From a virus: a stretch of DNA of 31,649 nt. Each line of letters begins with the position of its first letter. Position 1 is the stretch's first letter. The notes beneath the pieces are model-generated. The model did not search any database. It had not been told where the DNA came from and worked only from the letters and a program-made list of their open reading frames with translations. Made by a program: the position numbers and the translations under genes. The stretch is from positions 1-31,649 of the IMG/VR virus record IMGVR_UViG_3300048026_000431; one strand, given 5' to 3'. Positions 9,264-17,580 of this stretch are shown here, in pieces.

Positions 9264-10442
9264 ATGGCTGTAATTGGAACAAATGTTACCGCGGCAAATT
9301 ATAATACAATCCAAGGTAAAATACAAGATGTTTTAGGTGTCGGAGATGGCGCTCAAAACGGTTACGGTCGTGCATTAGCAAGTTCTACAAAATCATCAGG
9401 TGATATTATTGCCGCACAAGACATGGCAGACTTATACACTGACTTATTCAAAGCAAGAAAACACCAAGCAAACCCAGTAACATGGACCAACGCAGATGGT
9501 CTTGAATCAATTATTGAAGGTGACGATGTTGGTGCAGCTGCCGCTGATATAGGTGACGAAACACCAATCGCTATTTTTGCACTTGTTGCATCAAGAGAGT
9601 ATGTGATTATTGACACTGGCGATAGTAATTTTACATTAATAGGTGCTTCTGCTAACGAAGCAGGAATAAAATTTACAGCATCAGGGCCAGGAACTGGTAC
9701 AGGTACTGCTAGAGTAGCACCTACAAGTACAAATGCAGAAGAAGACCTTGGAGGCGGCTATTTAGATTTTGAATCAGCTGCTGACGAAATAGTTGCAAAT
9801 ATAAATGTACACGATCCTGATAACTTTTCAACTACAGCAAAATCTACTAGCACAAGAACTTCTAACTGGGGCGGAGAAGATCCAGCAGCCCCTGGAGCTA
9901 AAATTACTCATGAAGTTGAAATTACTTGGACAAACGCTGACCAAAGAAGATACTTCTTTAACGCAGGCGGCGAACTTAAATTTGATGCTAGTTTAGCAGG
10001 TGGTGTTGTTGCTAATTCTAAAAACGATTTTTGGCGTTCTATATTAGACACTATGGGAACAATTACATTTGGTAAAAATTCTACAGTAGCAAATGGATCA
10101 TCACCAGGTACTGGCAGTCCTACAATAGGAAACTATTATGCAGATTGGAATTTAACTAGTTCTTCTCAACGTGTTATACTTTTTACTAAAAATGGCTCTG
10201 GTATATATGCTGATATTAAATATCAGATTGAGGCATGGCAAACAGCCGCTGGCAGTGCATCAACGCCTAGCACAATGAGATTTAGAATAGAATTACAAGA
10301 TAATGATTTTGAATCAGGCGGTCAGTATAGTAGTGTAGACGAATATGTTACTAATGACATCACAAGTACAGTTAGTGAACGTGTTGATTCAATTTTAGGA
10401 ATACCTTCCCCAACAGCTACTACAATTACAACATTAGAATAA
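9264..10442 (+). CDS. Virion structural protein, tandem paralogue B (392 aa) with inserted beta module
   Basis: A paralogue of the preceding gene: it shares VLGVGDGAQNGYGR, 'ADLYTDLFKARKHQ', RRYFFNAGGELKFD, 'ILDTMGTITFGKN' and 'IGNYYADW'. It is 55 residues longer, mainly because of a segment at residues about 99-152 (REYVIIDTGDSNFTLIGAS then GTGTGTARV). That segment resembles a small 'FTLIGA-GTGTGTA' module I associate with many marine phage structural proteins. AGAGGA eight bases before the ATG supports the start. It closes the structural block; the next gene is preceded by a host-type promoter. Structural role likely, location in the virion unknown. Confidence 0.65.
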   Translation: MAVIGTNVTAANYNTIQGKIQDVLGVGDGAQNGYGRALASSTKSSGDIIAAQDMADLYTDLFKARKHQANPVTWTNADGLESIIEGDDVGAAAADIGDETPIAIFALVASREYVIIDTGDSNFTLIGASANEAGIKFTASGPGTGTGTARVAPTSTNAEEDLGGGYLDFESAADEIVANINVHDPDNFSTTAKSTSTRTSNWGGEDPAAPGAKITHEVEITWTNADQRRYFFNAGGELKFDASLAGGVVANSKNDFWRSILDTMGTITFGKNSTVANGSSPGTGSPTIGNYYADWNLTSSSQRVILFTKNGSGIYADIKYQIEAWQTAAGSASTPSTMRFRIELQDNDFESGGQYSSVDEYVTNDITSTVSERVDSILGIPSPTATTITTLE

Positions 10443-10454
10443 CTTATCTTTTTC

Positions 10455-10483
10455 TTGACATTTGACCTATACGAGTGTATAAT
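10455..10483 (+). promoter_or_regulatory. Sigma70-type promoter, perfect consensus
   Basis: TTGACA (10455-10460) and TATAAT (10478-10483) are separated by exactly 17 bases. Both hexamers match the bacterial housekeeping consensus without a mismatch. Transcription should start near 10490, giving a leader of about 20 bases with GGAGA before the ATG at 10510. It lies in the 67-base gap between the structural block and the accessory block, so it is the likely entry point for host-polymerase transcription of the accessory genes. Confidence 0.85.
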
Positions 10484-10509
10484 TACTATTATACCTTTGG
10501 AGATGTTGT

Positions 10510-10857
10510 ATGGACGAAAAACTAGCAAAAGCACTTGAAGCAAGTAACTTGCTTGACACAATTAATCAGCAAAAAAAGATACTACAACAGCAATATGATG
10601 CTGGACTAATTCATTACGAAAATGGGTGCCAATTTACATCTAGTAAAGAACTAATTAGTTTTTGTCAAAGTTTAATATCATTAGAGCAAGATCAAATTGT
10701 TCTAATAGACGATAATGGACTTCCTTCTTTAATAGAAGATTTACCTGTGTTTACAAAAAATCTAGTAAACACATATGCAACAGCATCTAACAAATACTTC
10801 AATGAATATAACAAATTAAAAAAACAACGTTCAGTTGCAGGCATATTTAATGACTAA
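10510..10857 (+). CDS. Small conserved-type phage protein of unknown function (115 aa)
   Basis: A 115-residue charged protein without signal or membrane segments. The first 40 residues are helical and heptad-like (LEASNLLDTINQQKKILQQQ). A middle motif, 'HYENGCQF' followed by 'LISFCQSLI' and 'IVLIDDNGLP', leads to a second helical stretch ending in 'YNKLKKQRSV'. From memory, proteins of this shape occur beside tail genes in marine T4-like phages, but no function is known to me. GGAGA lies eight bases before the ATG, directly downstream of the sigma70-type promoter. It overlaps the next gene by eight bases. It might be an assembly factor or a cofactor for the enzymes downstream; neither can be shown. 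Confidence 0.6.
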   Translation: MDEKLAKALEASNLLDTINQQKKILQQQYDAGLIHYENGCQFTSSKELISFCQSLISLEQDQIVLIDDNGLPSLIEDLPVFTKNLVNTYATASNKYFNEYNKLKKQRSVAGIFND

Positions 10858-11680
10858 AGGTATTCTTGTTTTTGCACACAATAATGCTGAAATAGATTAC
10901 GTAAAACAAGCGGCATTTCTTGCTGGTAGAGCAAAAGAATATCTTAACTTGCCAGTTAGTATTGTAACTGATAAAGAAAGTATTGGTGACAGATATAAAG
11001 ATTGGTTTGATAAAATTATCATTAATGAAATACCAACAGCGTCAACTAAAAAGCAATATTACAATGGAGCAAAAACTCACAGTGTTTTAGAATTTAAAAA
11101 TGACAATCGTTGCCTAGCATACGAGCTTAGTCCGTATGATGAAACACTAATGTTAGACAGTGACTATGTTATAGCAGATGATGTATTCAAAAATTGTTTT
11201 ACTAGTACATACGATTTTTTATTATACAAAGACGCTATAGATATCGCCGGCAATAGAGATACTGGTGAATTTAGTACCATAAGCGAAACAAGTGTAGATT
11301 TTTATTGGGCAACTTGCGTGTTCTTTAGAAAGACAGAATTAAACAAACGCTTTTTTGATTTAATAAAACATATACAAGAATACTATACACACTACAGGAA
11401 AGTATATAATATTCAATCAACAACATATCGCAACGACTTTGCATTTAGTATTGCAATTCATATAATGAACGGATTTAAACAAGGCAACTTTGCAAAAAAA
11501 ATGCCCGGTAGATTATTCTTTACAGCAGACAGAGATATATTACATTCTATAGACGGAGATAAGTTTATCTTTCTGCTACAATGTAAAGACTCGCTAGACA
11601 ATTTTAGCCCTTGTCAAATTCAAGGCAACAGTGTGCATGTAATGAACAAGTATACTTTGGAGGATAATTTAAGTGCCTAA
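10850..11680 (+). CDS. Glycosyltransferase-like protein with DxD motif (GT8-like)
   Basis: A 276-residue protein from the ATG at 10850. A TTG start at 10835 would add five residues, but the ATG start aligns with the next gene's N-terminus (ILVFAHNN...DYVKQAAFLA versus ILVAQNT...DYVKQACALA). The N-terminal Rossmann-like strand, 'SIVTD' near residue 40 and D103-S104-D105 (MLDSDYVIAD) fit the nucleotide-sugar and metal-binding core of GT-A, family 8-like transferases. No transmembrane segment is present, so it is cytoplasmic. It overlaps the preceding gene by eight bases. The acceptor is unknown; role is inferred from the fold pattern. Confidence 0.6.
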   Translation: MTKGILVFAHNNAEIDYVKQAAFLAGRAKEYLNLPVSIVTDKESIGDRYKDWFDKIIINEIPTASTKKQYYNGAKTHSVLEFKNDNRCLAYELSPYDETLMLDSDYVIADDVFKNCFTSTYDFLLYKDAIDIAGNRDTGEFSTISETSVDFYWATCVFFRKTELNKRFFDLIKHIQEYYTHYRKVYNIQSTTYRNDFAFSIAIHIMNGFKQGNFAKKMPGRLFFTADRDILHSIDGDKFIFLLQCKDSLDNFSPCQIQGNSVHVMNKYTLEDNLSA

Positions 11681-12509
11681 TTTTATTCTTGTTGCCCAAA
11701 ATACATTAGAAGTAGATTATGTAAAACAGGCGTGTGCTCTTGCTATGAGTATACATGCAACTACTCCAAACAGCAAAATTAGTATACTCACTGATGACAA
11801 AGTACCTGCAAAGTATAAAGGCTTGTTTGATCTCATAATCAAAATACCTTGGGGAGACTTAGCAAACAAGTATGATTGGAAAATACACAATAGATGGAAA
11901 ACGTATTTTATTTCACCCTATGAAGATGCAATAGTGTTAGATACAGATATGCTTGTACTTGAAGATATTACATCTTGGTATGATTATTTACAACAGTATG
12001 ACATGTTTCTAACATCAACAGTATTTGATTACAGAGGAAACAAAATTACAGATACGTTCTATAGAAAGAATTTTGCCAAGCACAACTTGCCCAACACTTA
12101 TATGGGGTTACATTATTTTAAGAAAAGCGACTTTGCACTAGAGTTTTACACCTGGTTAGATACTATTACAAATAACTGGAAAGAATTTTACAAACTAGGT
12201 GGCGAAAAACAAATACAAAATTTTGCAAGTATGGACCTTACAGCGGCAATGACTGTAGATATACTTGATTGCAAATCAAAAGTTACTAATGAAAATGTAT
12301 CAGTTCCTAGTTTTACACACATGAAAGCAAATATACAAGGGTGGAATGACCTTAGAGAAAGTTGGCAAACTAAAGTTGGCACATATTTTACTGATGATGC
12401 TGAACTGTACATAGGTAACTATAAACAATCTGGTATATTTCATTACACAGAAGATGACTTTTTAACAGATGATATTGTGCAAGTGCTAGAAAAAAGGGTA
12501 AATTTATGA
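11673..12509 (+). CDS. Glycosyltransferase-like protein with DxD motif, paralogue of the preceding gene
   Basis: A 278-residue protein beginning at GTG, preceded by GGAGGA about eight bases upstream and overlapping the preceding stop by eight bases. It shares the N-terminal 'ILV...DYVKQA.ALA' strand-helix with the preceding gene. It has ISILTDD near 37-42 and a clearer catalytic-type motif D90-T91-D92 within IVLDTDMLVLED, as in GT-A glycosyltransferases using nucleotide sugars and Mn/Mg. A later 'THMK' near 220 could be the metal-binding His region seen in family 8-like enzymes, but I am not certain. The tandem pair suggests duplication, with each copy possibly adding a different sugar. Confidence 0.65.
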   Translation: MPNFILVAQNTLEVDYVKQACALAMSIHATTPNSKISILTDDKVPAKYKGLFDLIIKIPWGDLANKYDWKIHNRWKTYFISPYEDAIVLDTDMLVLEDITSWYDYLQQYDMFLTSTVFDYRGNKITDTFYRKNFAKHNLPNTYMGLHYFKKSDFALEFYTWLDTITNNWKEFYKLGGEKQIQNFASMDLTAAMTVDILDCKSKVTNENVSVPSFTHMKANIQGWNDLRESWQTKVGTYFTDDAELYIGNYKQSGIFHYTEDDFLTDDIVQVLEKRVNL

Positions 12510-13081
12510 TTGTTTTAGAAACGCCCAAATACGAAATAGTATACAAAGTATATTTTGATAAGAATACAGGCAATATTTTGTCTATCTCAAATGTAGAACA
12601 AGATATAGAAAATTCCTTTGTAGCAGATATAGATGATATTAGACCGTATATCAATGGTGAAAAAAGTATTACAAGACACAAAGTAATCTATGACATAAAA
12701 ACGTCAGCATATGTTATTGTAGACAAGTACAAAAAAATAGAATCAGATGTAAACGACAATGTTTATAAAATTGAACAGCAAAACAATGCACAAATTTTTG
12801 TGCAATATATAAAATCTACAAATAAATGGAAAATAACACTGTCGGACACAGCTAAAAAAGATTTATCGACAAAGAAAGAACTTATTAACCAAAGATTACA
12901 GTTTAGCATTACTCAAAAAAATAATCCTAATATCTTGTACGAATATTTTACAACAACTGTAGAACTGTTGTTAGACGAACCTATAATTATTGATAGCCAG
13001 AGTCAGTATGATTTTGACAATTTTAGTGTATATACTAATAGGAAGTTCCAAAAGTATTCGTGCGAGGTTGTAGATGGATAA
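12506..13081 (+). CDS. Unrecognised 191-aa protein
   Basis: A 191-residue Lys/Asp/Ile-rich protein with no signal, membrane segment, Cys cluster or catalytic motif that I recognise. The N-terminus has a beta pattern (YEIVYKVYFDKNTGNILSI), and the middle repeats Tyr-Lys-Ile strands. It starts in an ATGA overlap with the upstream glycosyltransferase-like gene and ends eight bases inside the next gene, so it is translated as part of the operon. It may be a binding or scaffold protein, or the protein modified by the neighbouring enzymes; both are speculation. Confidence 0.5.
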   Translation: MIVLETPKYEIVYKVYFDKNTGNILSISNVEQDIENSFVADIDDIRPYINGEKSITRHKVIYDIKTSAYVIVDKYKKIESDVNDNVYKIEQQNNAQIFVQYIKSTNKWKITLSDTAKKDLSTKKELINQRLQFSITQKNNPNILYEYFTTTVELLLDEPIIIDSQSQYDFDNFSVYTNRKFQKYSCEVVDG

Positions 13082-13964
13082 AATTAAAATTATTGACCAG
13101 GACATTATCTTTTTGTCCTACGATGAACCCAATGCAGAAAAAAATTATGCTGATTTATGTAACAAATTACCATGGGCAAAACGTGTACACGGTGTAGATG
13201 GGTCAGATGCCGCACATAAAGCATGCGCAGATCTTAGTGAAACAGAATATTTTGTTACTGTTGATGGCGATAACATCATTGACACTGAATTCTTACAACA
13301 AGAAATTGATATTGAAAAATTAGGAGTCACACCTGACCACGTTTTTAGTTGGTGCGGCAATGTTCATGTAAATGGACTGATGTACGGCAATGGCGGACTA
13401 AAATTATGGACACGTAAATTTGTTCATAACATGAAAACACATGAAAACAGCGATTCTGATGATACCGCAGGCCTAGTGGAATTCTGTTTTGATGAAAAAT
13501 ATTACCAATTTAATGACAACTACAGTACAAGTTACACAAACGCTACCCCATTTCAGGCATGGAGAGCAGGTTTTCGTGAAGGTGTTAAAATGAGCCTAAA
13601 TGAAGGGGCAAAACACGTTGACATACAAAACATTTGGTGGCAAAATTTAGACAGATTACGCATTTGGTGTAGCATTGGTGCCGATGTAGAAAATGGTAAC
13701 TGGAGTATGTTAGGAGCAAGGATGGGTTGCTATATGACTATGTGTACAGATTGGGATTACACAAATGTACGTGACTTTAAATACCTAACTAGTTACTGGA
13801 AAGATGAAAAAGTTGCTGATTTAGATGTTAGCTCTGAACTATTTAGATATGGCAACCTTATACGATCAGAATTAAACTTAGAAATTGCTGATATAGACGC
13901 ATTAGGAAGCAAGTTCTTTAAAAGTGTTTACCACAATACTCCAAGGATTATTAAAAAGAGATGA
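13074..13964 (+). CDS. GT-A-like protein with DGD motif
   Basis: A 296-residue protein. The N-terminal strand DIIFLSYDEPNAEKNY is followed by a helix and VTVDGDNII, where D64-G65-D66 is a DxD-type metal/nucleotide-sugar motif. Further on are 'NGLMYGNGGLKLW' and a Trp/Tyr-rich C-terminal half. The same series (FISYKEPNAD, VVDGDADM, NGLQYGNGGVKLL) appears in the last module of the gene at 21097, so the two are homologous. No transmembrane part is seen. It most likely transfers or binds a sugar nucleotide. The next gene, a radical SAM enzyme, starts in an ATGA overlap. Catalytic activity is inferred from the motif alone. Confidence 0.6.
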   Translation: MDKIKIIDQDIIFLSYDEPNAEKNYADLCNKLPWAKRVHGVDGSDAAHKACADLSETEYFVTVDGDNIIDTEFLQQEIDIEKLGVTPDHVFSWCGNVHVNGLMYGNGGLKLWTRKFVHNMKTHENSDSDDTAGLVEFCFDEKYYQFNDNYSTSYTNATPFQAWRAGFREGVKMSLNEGAKHVDIQNIWWQNLDRLRIWCSIGADVENGNWSMLGARMGCYMTMCTDWDYTNVRDFKYLTSYWKDEKVADLDVSSELFRYGNLIRSELNLEIADIDALGSKFFKSVYHNTPRIIKKR

Positions 13965-15337
13965 ACACCGAATTAATTAGGATTAAGGAAATAATGCCGG
14001 GTGTTGAAAAAGAGACTTCACCTACTTTTTGTTTGGCTAAATGGCATCATGTAACAATCTATTTACAAACTGGCGAAACACATAGTTGTTATCATCCTGC
14101 TCCCCACAAGATTCCGTTAGAAGGCCTTGAACAAAATCCTAGTCAACTACATAATACTCCACAAAAGAAACAAGAACGACTTGCTATGCTTAACGGCCAA
14201 AAGCCAGCAGGCTGTCAGTACTGTTGGAATATTGAGTGTATGGGCAAAGACTATGTTAGTGACAGACATATAAAGACAACCAGCATTTATACACCAGAAC
14301 GCATTGAAGAAATAAAAAATAATCCTTGGGATTACGATATAAATCCTGAATACATTGAAGTTAACTTTAGTAATGAATGTAATTTTAAATGCGGTTACTG
14401 TCATCCTAAATTTAGTAGTAGATACTACAGCGAAATAAAACAAAACGGACCATATAGTAATAGTACAGAACACCGTAATGATATTGACTGGTTTGAATTA
14501 TATGAAGAAGATACTAACCCTTATGTAGACGCATGGTGGAAATGGTGGCCTGAAGTAAGCAAGACACTAAACATTTTGCGTGTAACTGGCGGCGAACCAT
14601 TAATGCATAAAAGCACATGGCGGCTGTTTGACGAACTAGAGCAAAATCCTAAGCCACACCTTAATATTGAACTTAATAGTAACATGGGCGTTAAGCCTGC
14701 AATGGTATACAGGCTAGTAGAGCGTGTAAAAGATCTAAAAGAAAAAGGTTGCATCAATAGTTTTAAATTATACACAAGTATTGACACTTGGGGTAAACGT
14801 GCAGAATATACACGTACAGGTTTAGATGTTGAACTATGGGAACGTAACTTAGATTACTATCTTACAGCAACAGGTTGGCCTGTAACATTTATGGTTACAT
14901 TTAATTTATTTGTAGTTACAAGTTTTAGTTCTTTGTTAGAAAAAATATTAGAATGGCGTACAAAGTATAACACTGACGCAAACGAAACACAATGGCAACG
15001 TGTAAGATTTGACACACCTTATCTTAAAGAGCCTTTGCAATTTGATATGAATATTTTGCCTAAGGATGAATTTTTACCTTACATGGAAAAACATCTAAAG
15101 TTTATAGAAGAAAATACAGATGATAAAGATAGAACAAAATTTAGTTCTCTTGAATTTGAAAGATTTAGACGTGTAATAGACTATATGAAAAATACTAATT
15201 ATGATCAAGATAAAGTTATACACGGCATGCGTAACTTCTATTCTTGGTTTAGTGAGTATGATAAACGTAGAGGTACAAACTTAGTTGAAACTTTTCCTGA
15301 GTTAGAACATTTTTACAAGGACTGTAGCAATGTCTAA
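13961..15337 (+). CDS. Radical SAM protein with N-terminal Cys-rich (twitch-like) domain
   Basis: A 458-residue enzyme. The radical SAM core carries C140-x3-C144-x2-C147 (CNFKCGYC), which binds the [4Fe-4S] cluster that cleaves S-adenosylmethionine, and TGGEP at 209-213 for SAM binding. Before the core lies an extra Cys region (C24 in FCLAKWHH, C43, C85-x2-C88, C93), the order seen in 'twitch-domain-containing radical SAM' proteins with the auxiliary-cluster region at the N-terminus. The ending 'ETFPELEHF' matches that of the radical SAM gene at 26980. It starts in an ATGA overlap and overlaps the next gene by eight bases. Substrate unknown; sugars, peptides or lipids are all possible for this family. 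Confidence 0.85.
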   Translation: MNTELIRIKEIMPGVEKETSPTFCLAKWHHVTIYLQTGETHSCYHPAPHKIPLEGLEQNPSQLHNTPQKKQERLAMLNGQKPAGCQYCWNIECMGKDYVSDRHIKTTSIYTPERIEEIKNNPWDYDINPEYIEVNFSNECNFKCGYCHPKFSSRYYSEIKQNGPYSNSTEHRNDIDWFELYEEDTNPYVDAWWKWWPEVSKTLNILRVTGGEPLMHKSTWRLFDELEQNPKPHLNIELNSNMGVKPAMVYRLVERVKDLKEKGCINSFKLYTSIDTWGKRAEYTRTGLDVELWERNLDYYLTATGWPVTFMVTFNLFVVTSFSSLLEKILEWRTKYNTDANETQWQRVRFDTPYLKEPLQFDMNILPKDEFLPYMEKHLKFIEENTDDKDRTKFSSLEFERFRRVIDYMKNTNYDQDKVIHGMRNFYSWFSEYDKRRGTNLVETFPELEHFYKDCSNV

Positions 15338-16616
15338 AAAATTAAACTTTGCATATCAATGGATTGGACCAAACGGACCAATAACTAATAACAGAATACC
15401 TACAATAGCAGATCTATCTTGGGCTTTAAATAGCGAACATCGCCCGCCACGAGACTTATTACAAGAACCTCATTTTCATACAAGGTTTGGCGATGATGCA
15501 AATATTGTAAGTTGCCATAAGATACCCAAAGGTAAGTTTTTATACGAACTTAATTTTTCACCCTATCATTATAGGAACTGGCGGAAACTGTTTAGTATTA
15601 ATGACGGTCCATTTTCCAATCAAGCATTTACTCAAGAAGACATAGATTATCTACTTGCAAACAATGGTTATTTTTTAGTTACAATTTTATTTGAAGGATG
15701 GGCACACGATCAATTATTTGATGAAATGTCAAGGTTCTTTACACATTATAACATACCGTTAGACAGAGTAATTTATGTTACTAACTGTCATAATGTATCT
15801 GAGATATACAACAACTATTGTAATAAAAGAAATGTACAGACTAAACTTAATGTAGAACATTTTCCTACATTTAGATATGATAGAACAAATTTAGAAGAAG
15901 TAACAAAAAAATACGTTACAACAGAATACGTATGCGGTCCAAGAGAAAAAGACTTCTTATGTTTTCAAAGACGGTATAATGATCAACGACTTGCATTTTA
16001 TATGGAAATGCATCGTAGTAATATGTTAGACAAGTTTTATATGAGCATGGATGCAACACAGCCAGAAAGTGGGCAATCATTTGAAAGCAACATAACACAC
16101 CTAGCAAATAGAAGACCAGAACTTAAAATTACACAAGAAGAAACAGTAGCGGCAAAACACAGTTTACCACTTATATTAGATACAACTAATTTTAGTTCTT
16201 ATCCTATGGAAGAAACACAATTCAGCACCGAACATTACTACCAAAATTCACTTATAAATATTATTCAAGAAACTTATTTTTACAGTCCAGAAATACACTT
16301 GACTGAAAAAACATTTAAGCCTATTGCATTTAAACAACCTTTTATAATGATAGGTGCAAAAGGTTCTTTAAGACATCTTAAAGATTTAGGGTTTAAAACA
16401 TTTAGTGACTTTTGGGACGAATCTTATGATAACCAAGAAGATAGTAAAAGAATGATAACTATCTTTAAACTAATTAATGAAATATCTAATTGGTCACAAG
16501 AGCAAAAAATACAATTAACAAAAGATGTAAAATCTATTCTTGATTATAATTGCAATCATTTTGATACAATGAAGCATCAAGAACTAGAACATTTTAAGGA
16601 GCAATATGGAAACTAA
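15330..16616 (+). CDS. Putative glycosyltransferase with TEK motif (fucosyltransferase-like), paralogue 1
   Basis: A 428-residue protein. The diagnostic part is C-terminal: YYQNSLINIIQE, then HLTEKTFKPIAFKQPFIMIG (TEK at residues 325-327), then a 'DLGFKTFSDFWDESYD' tail. The N-S-L, T-E-K and hydrophobic-Pro-Gly series resembles the donor-binding signature of GT10 fucosyltransferases (a GT-B fold). A mid-protein 'FLCFQRRYNDQR' motif also recurs in the genes at 17564 and 19940. No membrane segment is present. Together with the GDP-mannose epimerase-like gene just downstream, use of a GDP-sugar donor is a reasonable guess. Eight-base overlap upstream, 11-base overlap downstream. Confidence 0.55.
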   Translation: MSKKLNFAYQWIGPNGPITNNRIPTIADLSWALNSEHRPPRDLLQEPHFHTRFGDDANIVSCHKIPKGKFLYELNFSPYHYRNWRKLFSINDGPFSNQAFTQEDIDYLLANNGYFLVTILFEGWAHDQLFDEMSRFFTHYNIPLDRVIYVTNCHNVSEIYNNYCNKRNVQTKLNVEHFPTFRYDRTNLEEVTKKYVTTEYVCGPREKDFLCFQRRYNDQRLAFYMEMHRSNMLDKFYMSMDATQPESGQSFESNITHLANRRPELKITQEETVAAKHSLPLILDTTNFSSYPMEETQFSTEHYYQNSLINIIQETYFYSPEIHLTEKTFKPIAFKQPFIMIGAKGSLRHLKDLGFKTFSDFWDESYDNQEDSKRMITIFKLINEISNWSQEQKIQLTKDVKSILDYNCNHFDTMKHQELEHFKEQYGN

Positions 16617-17580
16617 AAAGAAAATATTAGTATGTGGAGCAGGCGGCTTCATAGGACATCATCTAGTTAACACACTAGTTGAACAAGGGCATTATGTAAT
16701 AGGTGCAGATATAAAACAACCTGCTTTTGAACCTACAAACGCACAAGAATTTTTTCAAGTAGATTTACGTAACCCAGACTTTGTTGCTGGTTGTGTAAAA
16801 TCTGATTTAGATGAAGTGTACCAACTTGCGGCAGATATGGGCGGAACAGGATATATTGGCATTGGCGATCATGATAGTGATATTATGCATAACAGTGCAT
16901 TGATAAATTTAAATGTATTACACGAAGCAACTAAAAAGGGCATAAAGAAAATCCTTTATACAAGTAGTGCATGCATTTATCCTGAACGTAATCAGTTAGA
17001 TCCTGACAATCCTTATTGTGAAGAGTCTAGTGCATATCCAGCAGAGCCTGATACAGAATACGGATGGGAAAAATTGTTTAGTGAAAGACTATATCTAACA
17101 CACAAGAAAAACTATGACATTGATGCAAAGGTTGTAAGACTACACAATGTTTTTGGCCCACTTGGAAGTTGGGAAGATGGCAAAGAGAAAGCACCAGCGG
17201 CACTGTGTCGTAAAGTTGCTGAAAGCGATGGTACTGTAGATATATGGGGACCAGGAAATCAAACTAGAAGTTTCTTGTATATAGAAGAATGTATTACAGG
17301 CTTACAAAAAATTATGGCAAGTAATATTGATCAACCAGTGAACCTTGGTAGCGAAAGAATGATTTCTATCAATGACCTAGCACAACTTATAGGACAAATT
17401 GCCGGTAAGAATACTTTAGAAATTAACAATGTAGATGGTCCAATTGGCGTGATGGGTAGAACTAGTCATAACAATCTTATTGAAGAATTACTTGGATGGC
17501 GCCCTAGTGAAGATTTAGAGTATGGACTTAAACATACCTATGCATGGATAAAGGATAAAGTTGATGAGCGTACACAGTAA
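16606..17580 (+). CDS. GDP-mannose 3,5-epimerase homologue (extended SDR)
   Basis: A 324-residue extended short-chain dehydrogenase/reductase with GAGGFIG at 11-17 for NAD. It shows the full motif set of GDP-mannose 3,5-epimerase: ADMGGTGYIG (76-85), SSACIYPE with Cys123, YPAEP, Tyr152-x3-Lys156 (YGWEK), EKAPAALCRK with Lys195, and QTRSFLYIEEC. In characterised enzymes the Cys of SACIYPE and the Lys of EKAPAA do the acid/base epimerisation at C3 and C5, giving GDP-L-galactose or GDP-L-gulose. All key residues are present and the length is close to the catalytic core of the plant enzyme, so it should be active. It is flanked by two putative transferases of the same paralogous family, the likely users of its product. 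Confidence 0.85.
   Translation: METKKKILVCGAGGFIGHHLVNTLVEQGHYVIGADIKQPAFEPTNAQEFFQVDLRNPDFVAGCVKSDLDEVYQLAADMGGTGYIGIGDHDSDIMHNSALINLNVLHEATKKGIKKILYTSSACIYPERNQLDPDNPYCEESSAYPAEPDTEYGWEKLFSERLYLTHKKNYDIDAKVVRLHNVFGPLGSWEDGKEKAPAALCRKVAESDGTVDIWGPGNQTRSFLYIEECITGLQKIMASNIDQPVNLGSERMISINDLAQLIGQIAGKNTLEINNVDGPIGVMGRTSHNNLIEELLGWRPSEDLEYGLKHTYAWIKDKVDERTQ

Noticed and set aside
10443-10454. Rho-independent terminator after the structural block
   Set aside because: There is a T-rich stretch but no GC-rich inverted repeat before it.
10835-10849. TTG start for the first glycosyltransferase-like gene
   Set aside because: The ATG at 10850 aligns with the N-terminus of the neighbouring paralogue and gives the common eight-base overlap.
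12818-12830. ATAAAT-like late promoter boxes inside coding regions
   Set aside because: Such octamer fragments are expected by chance in an AT-rich genome and are not placed before a gene start.
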